In this document: piece by piece, positions 1-12,379 of the stretch
Numbering within the stretch: position 1 is the stretch's first letter
How the letters are laid out: the number at the start of each line of letters is the position of its first letter
Assembly: GCA_014058105.1 (NCBI GenBank)
Contig: JACGCM010002435.1
Location: 2,108,001-2,172,000 of the forward strand
DNA: 64,000 nt
From: Kingdonia uniflora
Lineage: Eukaryota; Streptophyta; Magnoliopsida; Ranunculales; Circaeasteraceae
Direction: 5' to 3'
Position numbers and translations under genes: made by a program
The notes under the pieces: generated by a model
Databases searched by the model: none
Told to the model about the DNA's origin: nothing
What the model saw: the letters and a program-made list of their open reading frames with translations, nothing else

Positions 1-189
1 TTGAGGCTTTCGGCCTCATCCAAAAAAGTACCAATGAATGTCTCTTGACCAGGATCGTTGAGTTTGATATAAACAGTAGGTTCGATGGGTGTGGTAGCTG
101 GCGTTGAGGGTACGGGGGTAGAAAGGGGCATTGATTGCTATGGTTGTTTGACAAGTTTTCTGGTCTAGTCGATCTCTGGATGCTCACAT

Positions 190-705
190 GAACGTACAAG
201 GCGTTAGGAGCCTTTCAAGTTCCACGTACCACAAGGGGTAGTAAAATAAAAAGTTTGGTGGTAAGTCGAAGGTATGGCTCGAATGACATGGATCCAGTTG
301 CGGCCAAGGATGCCGAGGTATTCGGATTTCTTGTCGATGACAAGAAAGTTAGTTTGGAGTGTGATTGGCTCTGTGGTGATAGGGAGACTAATGCAACCCA
401 CAAAGACTTCTGTAGCGCCGTTAAAGCCCTTGAGTTTGACATTAGCCGGGGTGATGAGATCTGTCTTCTTCATGGCTTGGACAGCCTAAAGGAATAGTAC
501 ATCAGCTGTGCTTCCCGTATCGATGAGCATTGTATGGAGGACGAGGTGCTCGACCTTAATCATAATAACTAGAAGGTCGGAATAGGGGAAACGAATATGC
601 AATGTTTCTTAATCGATAAATGTGATACCCTCGGGTTGAGGGTATTGGCTCGATTCAGGCATAAGGGAGGGTAGCTTCTCCTGGTAGGTGAGTTTGCAGC
701 ATTCT
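190..705 (-). pseudogene. Gypsy aspartic protease domain (decayed)
   Basis: This is the pol protease that would mature Gag-Pol. The minus-strand translation contains LIDTGSTADVLF near 510-545, the pepsin-type catalytic DTG motif with the expected hydrophobic flanks. It is followed by a block at 204-473 ending in FTTPCGTWNLKGS that matches the protease tail of the element at 30292-30870. The catalytic Asp-Thr-Gly is intact, but a stop and a frame change separate it from the downstream block, so no complete protease could be made. Gag lies upstream (right) and reverse transcriptase would lie to the left, outside the window. Confidence 0.75.
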
Positions 706-859
706 TCGACACGCTTGCGCTTGCTTTTAGAATGGCCGCTATCGATAATGTTGACCTAAATGAAATTGGAAAATGTATACCTCGGCTGGGTTGGAGCGGG
801 TTGAGGCTTGTGGTATGACCCGTCGAGGTAACCGGGGAGGTCTGCGATATATTAATGTA

Positions 860-1770
860 GACAACCCGCCTTAAGATTTATTTTGAGAGAGCGCTGCAAA
901 GCGAAGCATTTATTGGTGTGATGGCAGTTACATTTATGGTTCTGGCAGTAAGACTCGCCTTATTTGACCTCGATGGGGTAAGGGGTACTCCATACTAGAT
1001 CTTCCTGATTATGTGGTTGAAGGCTGCTAATGGGAGCAGTAAGCTTGGAGAGGACCGGCTTCGGTCATTTTTTGCGGGCCTCGGTAGAGGTGTCGTCAGC
1101 ATGGGAGCATTTGCAGCTCTCAGTCTCCCGTGAGACGGGAGCAATCAGAGGTGTAGAAGGTTGTGCCTGTCGAGGTTTATTCAGATTAGTTGTGGAAGGT
1201 TGCACCTGGCGGTTAGACTCGTGGAGGCGCTCGAGGCTGATGTATCCATATACCTTGGATAATATCTCCTTGAGGGTTCGAGGTTTATGGACTATGATGT
1301 ACTCCTTGACGCGGCTATTATCTGGAAGCGCGTTAGAAAAGGCGAGTACGGCGTTCACGCAGTGGAGGTTTTTGATCTTGTACGATTCGTCAAGAAACTG
1401 CTTGGTGAAAGCCTCAAGGGTTTAATTGGGGGATTTTCTAAAATTGAAAAGGGTATCGACCCGGACTTTGCAGTCTTTGTTGAAGGCGAATTGGGCAATG
1501 AAAAGGTTAGATAATTGCTCGAAGCTTTAGATCAAGCCATTGGGGAGGCTATGATAGCATCGAAGAGGGCTGTCTGTAAGTTGGTGGGAAATAGCCAACA
1601 CGACAGGTGGTCGGCTGTAGAGTATAAGCTTAAGGTATTTTGGAACTCAAGGATATGAGATTGAGGGTCGGTGTTACGGTATTTGCTGATTTTGGGGACA
1701 TAAAAATTTGTAGGCACCTCGACAGCGTGGAGTTTGGGTCTGAGGGGGTTATTTAACCGACTCCAAGAGT
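860..1770 (-). pseudogene. Gypsy Gag capsid and nucleocapsid region (decayed)
   Basis: This is the central and C-terminal part of the retrotransposon Gag (structural particle protein). Minus-strand blocks include PKISKYRNTDPQSHILEFQN near 1680, typical of the start of the plant retrotransposon gag domain, and SNALPDNSRVKEYIIVHKP near 1290-1340, which matches the gag of the element at 28631-30175 almost word for word. A Cys/His-rich stretch related to HKCNCHHTNKCF lies near 870-930. Several stops and frame changes divide the blocks. Confidence 0.75.
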
Positions 1771-2015
1771 TCGGTGTGGAGGTCGCACTGATGCGGATGA
1801 CAATATGGATTTTCGGGTCGAGGTTCTACTCCATTAGATAAGCAGGATGAGGAGGGAATCTCTAAGGTCGAAGGGGAAAAGGCCGAATGTTCGGCGTGTG
1901 TTCGGCGCTGCGCTCCCCGAGTTATTCTTGGGCAGGGCGGTGTCGAGGTTGTCTGGTAGTACAGAGGGTAGAATCGAAGGAATCCTCCGTAGGGTGTATG
2001 CCAAGGTGGATTAAG

Positions 2016-2411
2016 TTAGTAGGTAGAATGGTGGGGGGAGCACCCTCGGTTGCAAGATGGACCGGGGGTACGTCGAGATGTGATTGGGGCGCCTAGCTGG
2101 GCGCGGGCAGAAATGCTCGACAGGGCAGGTACTCGAGATGGTCGAGGGGAGTCTTGAGGCTGGCGCCATTGCAACTCGTAAACTGTATTACGCAGATCGT
2201 CGAGTGCACAATATTGCTTGTCTACGTCGTCCAAGCGGCATTGCCGTTTGACTTTGGCCTCTTGTCTGCGCTCTTCGCGCATCTGATGTAATTGGCTGCG
2301 ATGACGCTCCTCAGCTTTAGCGAATTGTTGGGTAAGGAGGGCGAGCTTGGCGGCCACTCTGTCGGTAGAGTTGCCAACATTGGTGGAAGTTGAGCAGAGG
2401 GTGGGTGCCAT
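2016..2411 (-). pseudogene. Gypsy Gag N-terminal coiled-coil part
   Basis: The ORF starts with ATG at 2411, about 80 bp inside the LTR boundary, the expected place for gag. The 131-residue product has a charged helical stretch (EERHRSQLHQMREERRQE) and the segment DDLRNTVYELQ, also present at the start of gag in the element at 28631. The frame closes before the capsid domain, so it is a truncated Gag. Confidence 0.7.
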
Positions 2412-2490
2412 TGAAGGTGGTTGGTAGGATTAGAAAAGGGGAAAAGGCAGGGGGAGACTGGTAGGGTGGGATAGCACGGACGATGCCAAC

Positions 2491-3196
2491 TGTAGGGGCC
2501 TAACTTCGCGGGAGGGGAAGTTGACTCTTACATTATAAAGTTTATCCTCTACCAAGGGATTCAAGCGCATAATTAATAATAATAAGAACTAACTTACTAA
2601 CAATACACTTGCGTGGAGGCCTTGAATGGGTTACTCCACGACCTCTGATGTGGATTTTTAAGAGTGATGATATAAATATCGAGTAGTCGATGTATGGAGT
2701 ACAGTGTGGTTTATAGGTTTTTCGAAGGTAATCTTGCAAGGTCCCTTGGGGAGATTTTCTAACCCCTTCACCGTTTCTCCTCCCCTCTATTTATAGAACA
2801 TAGGATGGGTTGAGTCACCATGGGAGGTCCAGTTACATCTGTATCCTCCGGGGACAACTAACTTGTACCCGGAGTCGATTCTGACACTGCAATTCTTTGA
2901 GTCTGACACTGTAGCAGTTGGCTCTGACACTACAATTGTTAGATCTGGCGCCACAGTTGTCATGCGGCGTGCTCTACTGTTTTCTCTGGTGTGCTGGCTG
3001 TCTTACATGTTCCCCTTCGACCATGGGCATATGGTCGAAGTATTTCTGGTTTGATGTTTCCTTTGAGTGTTTGAATAGTCTCGGAAGGTTTCGTGTGATT
3101 TATTATTGACATACTAGGCTTTGAGTCATCAGGTAGGCTTCGATGTAGACTTCGAGTATTCGACCAGTGCTAGAAGGCTGCAAGTAGGTTACTACA
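2491..3196 (-). repeat. 5' LTR of the minus-strand Tat element
   Basis: This 706-bp LTR begins on the plus strand with TGTAGGGGCC and ends with GTTACTACA, so it has the TG...CA ends of LTRs. The left end abuts the primer-binding site and gag. Its sequence is related to the LTRs at 24455-25121 and, more distantly, to those of the 27848 element. Inside are several imperfect direct repeats of the type TCTGACACTGTAGCAGTTGG (2878-2960). The DNA just right of it belongs to a LINE, so the element probably inserted into that LINE. Confidence 0.8.
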
Positions 3197-3229
3197 CCTA
3201 GAAATGGAAACTTCTTGCGCATGAGATTC

Positions 3230-4490
3230 TACCACATTGGAAGTATACATTATCCCCCAAGTTATTCCTGAATGACGATGAAGATAACCCACTTTAGGCT
3301 CCGTCGGACAAAGGAAACTTCACCATTAAATCGCAACACAGAGGTTATACAATGACGTATAAAATGGATATGGCACAACTCTATACTGGCAAAAGTACAA
3401 GTCTTCAGTTGGAAATCATGGAAAGAAATTGTGCCTGTAGACGCGCTCATACAACGACGAATCGCTCTTGTTTCTCGGTATTACTGCTGCTAGGTTGGAG
3501 AAATTGGAACTTTAAACCATTTACTTATTCAGTGAACTGTTGCTGTTACGATTTGGGCTTTCTTTGCCAACGCTTTCGGTGCATGACATGGAGTGAATGA
3601 TAGCTAGTGGACTCGACAGGGTCTATGGTTTCAGGCAGCTAGTTCGAGTACTCAAATGGGCATCGTAATAGGGGTATTACCTGCCCATATAATCTTGGAT
3701 TTATGGAAAGCACGATGTACTTATAGGTTTGAGGAAAAGCTTCTCTCTCCCTTAGTTATCATCAGAAATATCAGCAAAGCTTTACAAGAGAACATGCTCA
3801 AACTCACAATCACGCAAAACAACAACTTTATCAAACTCATCTCACTACAAGTCTTGCAACTGGTTAAGCAATCAGTGTGTACCAAAAGATATGTGCTTGT
3901 ACGATGGACATTCCTACCTCTCGGTCATTTCAAACTAAACAGTGATGGTTCAACACTTCCTTCCCGAATGAGTGGAGCAGGAGAAGTTATTAGAAATAAT
4001 CTGGGTGAACTTTATCTTGGGTACAACATTACACTTGGTTATGGCACTAATACAGCTGCAGAAATGTTCGTTCATGGTTTAATGCATTGCAATCGACATG
4101 GCTGGCCTCCACTTATTGTTGAAGTAGATGCTCTACTTCTGGTAAACTGGTACAGATGCAAACATATTTGTCCTACAAAGTACAGTGTGACTTGGAAGCT
4201 TCTTACTCAGTTAGGAAGGGAGCTACAAATTATCATTATACATACTTATAGGGAAGGCAATGGTACAGCTGACAGTCTTTTTAAACTAGGCAGCTCAAAG
4301 CATTCATAACTTTTCTGGAATGCATCTACTCTTCCTAGGCAGATCCGTACAACATACTTCATGGATAAACTAGGAATAACCATAATTAGGCAGCAAACTA
4401 GTGGCTAGGCTTTATGTCCTCCACATGTATTATTTCTTTGCTCAATAAAAAAAAAATATATTTGTTCAATAAAAAAAAACAAAAAAAATG
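3230..4490 (+). mobile_element. 5'-truncated L1-type LINE, 3' end with poly(A) tail
   Basis: This is the 3' end of a non-LTR retrotransposon. From about 3290 to 3650 broken frames resemble the zinc-binding RT-associated region of plant LINEs (VQVFSWKSWKEIVPVDALIQ followed by TLNHLLIQ). An RNase H domain follows at 3656-4309. After the stop come a short 3' UTR and A-rich tracts at 4441-4488. The 5' part with endonuclease and reverse transcriptase is missing, as is common for LINE insertions. The left boundary is approximate because the LTR at 2491-3196 lies against it. Confidence 0.75.
3656..4309 (+). pseudogene. LINE C-terminal RNase H domain
   Basis: This 217-residue frame carries the RNase H domain that closes ORF2 of many plant L1 elements. 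Visible landmarks are FKLNSDGST (first catalytic Asp), the helix TAAEMFVHGLMHC (catalytic Glu), VEVDALLLV (second Asp) and REGNGTADSLFKLG near the C terminus (usually REGNxxADxLA). The catalytic acids I can place are present, but the rest of ORF2 is absent. It would be the tail of a polyprotein, not an independent gene; the first ATG is only the first Met in the open frame. Confidence 0.75.
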
Positions 4491-7390
4491 CTAGATCAGA
4501 TGAGAGAAGGAAGTCACAAATTGAAGATGACATCATCCATTACTATCTATTTGAATTGTTGGTCTACTCTGCTCCTTAACCCAAGTGGCTCCTATTTCCC
4601 TTCTTCTATCTTACACCATTTACAGAGAACTTTTTCCTAGCTCTGGCTTATCTAATGCGCACGTATCTTACTCTCCTTTCCACCTTCATTCTAGTACCGA
4701 TATGGCTTATCATTTATCTTCAGGCCTATGTACTTCATTTAGAGAGACTTTGGCATTAACTACATTAATAAGAAGGATAGTAGAAGGATTTACTGCAAGG
4801 AGACTTCAAACATTGATCAAATCATCTTGAGCAACTTCAACTTTGAAAGAAAGAAGGCCAAAGACATTGCATTTCACATAACGAAGTATAATTATTGATG
4901 CATCTAAAGTGATTCATGTTGACCATAGAACAACTGAACACCACAAAAAATAGAATGGTATTTTGTAAGTTAAAGTTGAAACAAATAATAGAAGGGAATA
5001 AAACTATAATAGGCATAGTATAGAAGACTCGTTACTCTATAGCGAAGCCATCTTAATATATAAGACTTGTGAAGGGACTCTCACCCATGCCAACCATCTT
5101 AGTATACTCATTGTTCAACTCATATGAATAAAAAATGTGGAACATAACAAACATGCTTCAAAGTACTTTAATGCCAGAAAGTCATAGGAGGCACAAACCT
5201 CCTGGATAGAAGCACTTGACTGAAAACAAACTTCCCCATGTTGTCGACCAATAATACCTAAATTTTTAGAGAAACTGATGTTCTTAGTTACTCGAAAAGT
5301 AAAAGAGAAATGCAGTCAGTACTACTATTTTGTTTACCTTTTTAAGGAAAGCTTTAATGGTGGAATCTTGCCTACAAAAACAAAAAAAAAATCATAAACC
5401 AATACATATAAAAGTGAAATAATGAAGCATTTCAACGTAAAAAAACAAAAAATGACTAACCTGAAACTGTAAACTATTCGATATTGCAATAATCATTCTC
5501 TTCCAAGTATCTAATACTATGAAGTTTTATCGTTTTCCCTTCTCCTTTATCCAGACTTGGGACAGGCAATGAAATAGTCATAAGGCTCTATTAGAAGAAT
5601 AAAAAAGACTGTACCTGCAAAAAAACTATTAGTAACCCGTTGATAAATAGATCTGTTGTTCAACCCCATAATTTAATATTACTCAGTATTCAAGTATACA
5701 TTGGTGAATGGTCTCTCTCGTATCCATCTTAGTTGTAGTGTTTGATTAACATGAAAAGATATTAGAAAGTAACAATGAAAATAACTCACCTTAGAGTAGA
5801 AATGCCAACAACAAATTCAGAAACAATACAATATGATGGAGTATGGGAGTTAGTGTCCAATTAAATAATCCACGTTTGGGTAACGAGTTTTATGGCAAAC
5901 TCAAGAATCTTTAAGTTTTGTAGAACCTTATAGTGAGCATTCTCTCCATTATATTTTTGTGAAACAAGGTAACTAAAACCAATACGCTGTCCATGTCAAA
6001 ATGGTACTAAAATTCGCCAAGAGAGCATTTCACCTACCACCATTATAAAGGCAAACCGCCAAACCCCACATTGCTAAAAGACATGAATAAGAAATTGTAA
6101 GCAATGTTGAAGGAGAAAGTCAGTAAACAAGCCAAAATCACTATACAAATGGACCAATAGGATGGCAAAAAGGCAAAAAAATGGTAAGATATTTGTACAA
6201 TAGAAAAGTGAAAAAGTACATGAACCAAGCAACAAACTCCACAACCATGTAAGCAGTGTTAATAAGAAGAAAAAATACAATCTTCTGAGATTTCCTGTCA
6301 CTAAGAACATGGTAAACAAGCTTCATAACAATTAACGAGAATAAATCATGAGATTCAATAGCAAATTCATGATATTAAAATAACACGATCCAATTCTCTA
6401 ACTGAAAACCACACTAAAAGAGCACATAATAGAAGCCCCAAAAGTAAAAGCTCAGGGATGTAAATGAGCTCCAAAACAAGAGTACACTCCAAGGTTACAA
6501 AAAACTCCTTTTGGAAATCTTTTGAGCTTGTTAACTTCTCATCACCATAACTTTGACTGAAAAACACCTCAAAAACTACAACTTTAACTAAAGGCCACCC
6601 CATTACTATATTTTTCAATCTAGGATCAAGTAATAACCACAATAACAAATAACACAAACGTCATGAAAAATAGCGAAACGAGTCACACTCATTTCCATCT
6701 CAAATGCCTATTTGACCCCCAATTCATGAGAACAAGATTATAACACTAAGAACCTACTAAGATATGGCAACAACATTGACAAAACCCTCAAACAATTCAC
6801 ACTAGGAACAAATCTTAATCCTAGACTACCCATATTTAATGAAAATAAGGGAAAGCTTTTACCTTATCCCAAAAGCAACAATCAAATACATAATGAAAAA
6901 AATTAACAAACTTTACTGACAAAAATCAAACTCCAACATTCCGATAATTCCCACCCTCCATGACAAACCTCCTTGCCATATTCCAACACATCTCTGATAA
7001 TATCGTCACCACAGTTCAATAGTACCAAATCGCCTAAAATTGTAACAAAAACACAGTTGCCAAAAAATGGACTTAATCACCAAAAGCCGATGTTGTGATT
7101 TACTAATTGTGCCTAATGGGAAGTGGGGTTGTCTCAAAATATTATCTTTTGAGCTAGAGGAATAGAAGGTTGAGATAAGAGAGAAATAGAGAGTTATAAG
7201 AATAAAGAGAACTGGTTTGCCTCTAAGCAACAACAAAAAATCAAAAATTCAGGATGAATTATTGAGCATAATTTGATCCAATTGGCAGAAGGAAAAAAGT
7301 CAGGGTTAACTTCATTACTTACAATTACGATTCCCCAATGGGAGAGTTTCAGGAGACCTCAATTTTTCAAAACTTAAAGATTGTGGGAGA
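4491..7390. other. AT-rich intergenic DNA, no gene recognised
   Basis: Short ORFs occur on both strands but none shows a recognisable domain, balanced composition or a supporting promoter. The minus-strand frames at 6043-6657 are leucine/phenylalanine-rich translations of A-rich plus-strand DNA and look spurious. Confidence 0.5.
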
Positions 7391-7396
7391 TGGGGA

Positions 7397-7744
7397 TTAA
7401 AGGGAGTTGAGATTGAGCAATGGGGGATTACCAGGTATGCAGAAGAGCAAAGTTTCATCATTTTCTTCGACTGAGTCTTCATGAGCGGAGAAATCGATCC
7501 GCTTGTGGGCATTGATGTGCTCATCGATGTCATCTTCTATGTTTGTCGGCTTTATTTTATTAACCAAAGAGATAGAGGTAAAGAGTTTTAGAGAGAGAAT
7601 TGTAACAAAAAATTTGGGAGAAAAGATATCACTTCTATCGGATGAAGATTGCTGGAGCAAATTAGGGTTCTTAGAGATGGGGTGGGAGAATAGAAGATTT
7701 TTTTTCTTCGAAGGACTTAAAAAACTTTGGTTTATATTCTCCAA
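7397..7744 (-). other. Unassigned ORF, possible first exon of a lost gene
   Basis: This 115-codon minus-strand frame has an ordinary acidic composition in its second half (IEDDIDEHINAHKRIDFSAH...). A GTAATC splice-donor-like site follows the codons for FCIPG near 7432. I do not recognise the protein and see no downstream exons. It lies about 270 bp from the left LTR of the element at 8012. It could be a first exon or chance. Confidence 0.25.
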
Positions 7745-8011
7745 TGTAAGAACGCGAGTTATGTAAAATAAATCAACGTCAATTGATGCAAAAATGACAT
7801 AAATGCTATCACATATATTTTCACGTTACTTGTAAAAGTAACGTTAAAGGGATATAAGACGAAATGAAGTCATTATTTGGGGGAATAACATTGTAGCTTA
7901 CCCAAATAAGTCAACTCACGGGAAGAAAACAAAATATTACACTTATTATGTAATTTTCCATATAAATGATGTTATTTAAGTGACATAAAAGCCTATTTTT
8001 ATTATAGGGCC

Positions 8012-8485
8012 TGTATTAGCGTATTCCCCAGATTCGAAATGGAGAAGATAAGAGAACTTAGTCAAAAATATTTTATCATTTGAGAAGATGCCAAGTTTGC
8101 GCCTACAGATCTCGACCTACTATAGTAGTCGTTACACTTAGTCAAATAGAGCCATTACAAGAAGATACTCGAAGTTCGTCCACTGCCCACCAAAATAGGA
8201 AACCATTTATTTTTGTAACTGCCTGTATCCATTATAAATATAAGCAAATTTTATGTTAATCTGATCCGCAACATAAATATTTTTCTAAATTCTCGCGTCC
8301 TTACTTTCCATCAATTGTAATAACTAGCACCTATTGGATTTCTAAACCAAAATCTTCCTCGAGGTTGTGATTTTTCTCAAGCTTTACTGGGTTTCCACGT
8401 AAAATCTAGCGTGTCTAATTTCATAATTACAATTTTCTTATATAAGTATTGGCAAAATTTACCTTTCAGAAAACAAGCCATTATA
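8012..8485 (+). repeat. 5' LTR of the 8012-19716 element
   Basis: The LTR begins TGTATTAGCG and ends CCATTATA. The 3' copy begins TGTAATAGCG and ends CCATTACA, so the terminal CA has mutated to TA here. GGGCC immediately precedes it as target duplication. Confidence 0.9.
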
Positions 8486-8487
8486 AT

Positions 8488-8504
8488 TGGCGCCGTCTAT
8501 GGGA
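8488..8504 (+). promoter_or_regulatory. Primer-binding site (tRNA-primed)
   Basis: TGGCGCCGTCTATGGGA lies two bases after the 5' LTR. This is the TGGCGCCGT-type site found in many Tat and Athila elements, used to prime minus-strand DNA synthesis from a host tRNA 3' end. Confidence 0.85.
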
Positions 8505-8591
8505 AAACCTTACTTTATCTTTATTAACTGTGATTCTTGACAGTTCTATGAAAAATATAAACCTCAGAAGTGCCTCCATAAGAGGAACCAT

Positions 8592-9027
8592 ATGATCAAC
8601 CCCATACCCACATTTGCAGAAGCCATCGATTTATACAATATAACAGTCAAACTTCAAATACAAATAGAATCTGACAGGGTCCAGCGGCTCGAAGATCAGT
8701 GAATCTACGACCATTCTCTTCAAGTCGAAAGAGACATGAGGAGGAAAGCCCTGGAATAGCAGAGCCAAACACATAAGAAAGAAATGGAAAATTTAAGAAG
8801 ACATCAAGATCAATTCACTGTCTATCAAGCGTCATCTCCCCAAGCCCGAAGTGATCATCCAGAGCTACACAGAGAGAAAACTTACCAATGGAAGAATGAA
8901 TTTGAACTTCTAGATCAAGATTATGAAACCCAGATAGAGCTTCTCGACATTTTGATCTTACTTCATCAGCATCGACCACCTAAGGAAGTCGACGCACACG
9001 TCACCAGACCCCACCACTTTCTGTGAG
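8592..9027 (+). pseudogene. Gag N-terminal part
   Basis: The frame starts with ATG at 8592, about 105 bp after the LTR, and runs to 9026 with two in-frame stops near 8700 and 8758. The translation is charged and helical (IQIESDRVQRLEDQ, ERDMRRKALE, KKEMENLRRHQDQ), like the N-terminal region of the other Tat Gags here. Confidence 0.6.
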
Positions 9028-9115
9028 GCTACTAGTTAGAGATAGGTTGGGACCCGAAGGACAATGCGACTTTGATCCTCAAGTTCTAGCCGCAACAAAT
9101 AATTTTTAGAAATTT

Positions 9116-9680
9116 ATGACCTTGGATGATATGAACAATAGAATTCAAGATATACATTTTGGCAATCCAAACCGGAGATCTGCTCTCAATAGGATCGAAA
9201 CATACTCTGTTTCCCTGTATCTCAAAGTCATGCTGAATCTAGACAATTTTCACATGTCAAGGTTTCATCAATTTACGGGACTCGCTAATCCTCTCACACG
9301 CGTCCATTACTTCAAAGCAGCAGTTGGATTATACTTAAAACTCAATTACATATTATGCAGAAAGTTTATCATGAGCCTTAAGGAAGAACCTCTCAGATGG
9401 TTTCATACAATTCCTAAAGGTTCGATCACCAACTTTAACCAGTTGCAGCAGCTTTTCAAATTATACTATGTGCATGCTAAGGAGCACGAAATAATAAACG
9501 CTTCATTATTCTTTTTCGAGCAAGGTATGAAAGAAACCTTAGCTAGCATTTACAAACGTTTCCTACAATAAGCAAGGAAAATTGGGAATTTAAATCCCAA
9601 AATTATCGCTTCAGCATTTACCTCCGCACTCCACGTTGATTCTAAAGTTCGAGAAGAGCCTACGCACCCAAGATAGTGAC
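9116..9680 (+). pseudogene. Gag capsid domain
   Basis: This open block of 151 codons (9116-9571) continues in frame after one stop. It contains the plant retrotransposon gag signature: FTGLANPLTRVHYFKAAVGL, then SLKEEPLRWFHTIPKGSITN and FNQLQQLFKLYY. It would form the particle shell. The block begins within the domain, so the ATG at 9116 is unlikely to be the true start. Confidence 0.8.
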
Positions 9681-10158
9681 AAAAATGATCGATGTTGTCA
9701 ATAACTACATCGAACTCGAGCTGTCCAAGAAAGATAAAATGAAATGATCCTCAGTCATTCATGCTAATGATGCATTCTCATCGCCATACCCAAGGCCAGC
9801 GAGTAATGTTGCTCTTAAACAGTGTGGACAGACCACCGACAATGTCAGGAAGAGAGCTGGCAAAACAAATAGACCCTTCCCATTCCTCCCTCTTGTCGCA
9901 ACCACACTCTTCACCATTTTACCAACAATAAAGGGAGATGACTTGTTTCGAGAAGTACAACTAATTTATGATGTACCAAACAATGTACATAGCCACAAGA
10001 CTGACAACTATTACTCTCTGATACAGATCTTTCACCGAATTCTACTCATAGGAAGACTCCACAAGTACGTAGTCGATGTACAGAAGTTCCTCGAAGAAGA
10101 GGCGAAAAGAAAAGAGGTCTAACAAGAGTAAGAACAAGGTCAAGCTCGCCATCTTTAT

Positions 10159-10780
10159 ATGATTAAAATTGAGACGAGAAAGAAGAGAAAGATAGACAAC
10201 ATAATCACATCCTGCTCCAAGATAACGTCATTAGAAAAATTTACAAAACTTCTACTCAGCTTCAATAAAGCCAAACGTCCATATCATATTTCCTTTGAAG
10301 ACTGTGACACTAGCCATGTCAAATACCCTTATGATGATCCATTGGCTATAATGCTCAAAGTAGGACAGGACTACTTACACACACTTCTTGTAGATACGGG
10401 AAATACAACTAACATATTATTCAAAGAAACAATTGGTGTTCTAGGCCTCAAGGATTTAGTCAAAACTTCGATAACAACTATCACAGGATTTAACGGTTCC
10501 AAGGAATTAGCCTTGGGAGAAATCACACTGCCTGTTCAAGCAGGACCAGAAGCCACCTTCGTTAATTTCATTATCATCGATGCTTAGTCAAAATATTTGG
10601 GGATCTTAGGAAGAAGTTGGCACCATTCTATTAAAGTAGTACCATCGACATATCATCTGGCCTTACAATTTTCAACAGATCATGGTGTTTATAAAATCAA
10701 AGGGAGTCAAGATGTAGTACGAATGTATAAAATTACCACCAAAAACTCTCACGCAGCAAAACTTCTAAAGGTATAACAAT
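10159..10780 (+). pseudogene. Protease domain
   Basis: The region encodes an aspartic protease with LLVDTGNTTNILF at about 10386-10424; the catalytic DTG is intact. ITGFNGSKELALGEITLP follows. The frame stops at 10585 and then continues in frame with SKYLGILGRSW, the conserved protease tail. It is preceded by HISFEDCDTSHVKYPYDDPL, matching SFINCDTSHVRFPHSEPL in the 27848 element. Confidence 0.8.
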
Positions 10781-10849
10781 TATAGAAGGAGCCACCTCAA
10801 ACGTTTAAGCAACATGATATTAAAGCGGTTAAGTCCATAGAGCTCGATA

Positions 10850-12240
10850 GACCAGGAAGAAATACCTTTATTGGCTCAAAACAATCGTGTGAAGTGAAAT
10901 AAACCATGATGCAACTCTTGAAGAAAAACATCGACATCATTGCAAGGTCTTTCCAAGAGATGCCAGGCATCGATCCCTCGATTACATGCTACAAGCTCAG
11001 CCTCCTTCTAGACAGTAAAGCCGTTGTGTAGAAGCGTCGCATTTTAGCCCCCTGTCTTTGTGAGGCAGTCAATGAAGAGATAGACAAACTACCTTGTATC
11101 AGATTCATTCGAGAAGCCAAATATCCAAAATGGGTCTCAAATATCGTAGCTATCCCAAAGAAGAATGAAAATATCAGGTTCTGTGTAGATTTCACTGAGC
11201 CAAACAAATTAACACCAAAATATAACTTTCCCCTCCCTTTAATTCTTCATCTCCTCGACTTGTCGTGGGTCACGAACTTCTTTCGATGATGGATGCATCT
11301 TCCGAATATAATTAGGTTCCTCTTACCGAAGAAGACCAAGAGAAGATAATATTTATTACGGAATGAGGTCTTTACTGATACACAGTTGTATTTTGGATTA
11401 AAAAATAAGAGAGCCACTTATCAGTTACTTATCACTCAAATGTTTAAAGATCACTTAGGCAAAATCATGGAGGTATATATCGACGATATGATCTGTAAAA
11501 GCTTAAAATGGGAGAATTATTGCAGTAATCTATAAACCATCTTTGACATCCTTCGTACTTACTGAATGAAACTAAACCCAGAAAAATGCTAATTTGGTAT
11601 TGCATCGGAGAAGTTTTTGGGACATCTGGTTAGTAAGAGGGCCACAAAAATAGATCCGGCACAAATCAAAGTACTCATAGCTATGCCATCACCATGAACC
11701 AAAAAAGATGTAAAAAAGCTTGCTGGCAAAATTGCGGCTCTTCACAGATTCATCTCCAAATCCTCTAATCGAAACAAACTTCTTTACCTCATTCTTTGTG
11801 GGAACCTGCAACCAGTGTCCAAGAAACAACCCAAAGAAATCATCTGGACTGCATACTGTAAATTAGCTTTCCAGGATCTCAAAAGATAATTGGGGTATCC
11901 TCCCATAATGAGTACTCCTGTTGATGGTGAAGTACTAACGATGTACTTATTGATAACAGATGACTCCATCAGTTCCGTTCTTATTCAAGAAGAGAATGGG
12001 GTGGAAAAACTAATCTACTTCATTAATAAAACTGTCATGCCTGCTGAAAAGAGGTTTACAACAAATAAAAAGTAGCTACTCACCTTGGTGTACAGTTATA
12101 AAAGAAATTGACCTTATTTCAAAGCCTACCCCATGAAGGTCATCACCAAGTTTCCCCTCAAACTCGTGCTCCCTAAAAAAGAAAAATCCTGGAGGACTTA
12201 GGAATGGTCTGCATTCCTTGGCGAATATAATAACTCCTTT
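10850..12240 (+). pseudogene. Reverse transcriptase and adjoining RNase H
   Basis: Broken frames cover the polymerase. PGIDPSITCYKLSL lies upstream; RFCVDFTEPNKLTPK and EVYIDDMICKS follow, the latter with the YxDD catalytic motif intact near 11472. CQFGIASEKFLGHLVS-type thumb residues come near 11590. The first RNase H of gypsy elements follows at 11890-12240 (MSTPVDGEVLTMYLLITDDS, VEKLIYFINKTVMPAE). Many stops make it non-functional. Confidence 0.8.
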
Positions 12241-12379
12241 GAACTGTAACTATCAGTAAAAGGACAAGCAGTAGCCAATTTTTTGGTAAATTTTCTAGTC
12301 AACGACCCTGAATGGGCGGAACTCAAAGAAGTACTGGCCGGTGATTCAATAGAAGAACTAGATGCATGGTCGTAAAACA

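Larger units (their letters stand above)
1..2490 (-). mobile_element. Tat-type Ty3/gypsy element, 5' half of internal region (partial)
   Basis: This is the internal part of a minus-strand LTR retrotransposon that continues past the left edge. Reading leftward from the LTR at 2491 come a primer-binding site, gag and protease, then the linker toward reverse transcriptase at the window edge. Gag and protease resemble those of the full-length element at 27848-41000 closely enough to be one family, for example in the protease flank reading VKLKGFNG and VIDKKSEYL. Reading frames are broken repeatedly. The primer-binding site just left of 2491 reads TGGCATCGTCCGTGC on the minus strand, a variant of the TGGCGCCGTCTATGG type used by other Tat elements here. 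Confidence 0.85.

Noticed and set aside
6043..6657. Leucine/phenylalanine-rich minus-strand frames that look like membrane proteins
   Set aside because: They are translations of A-rich DNA, overlap each other in different frames, and show no domain or promoter.
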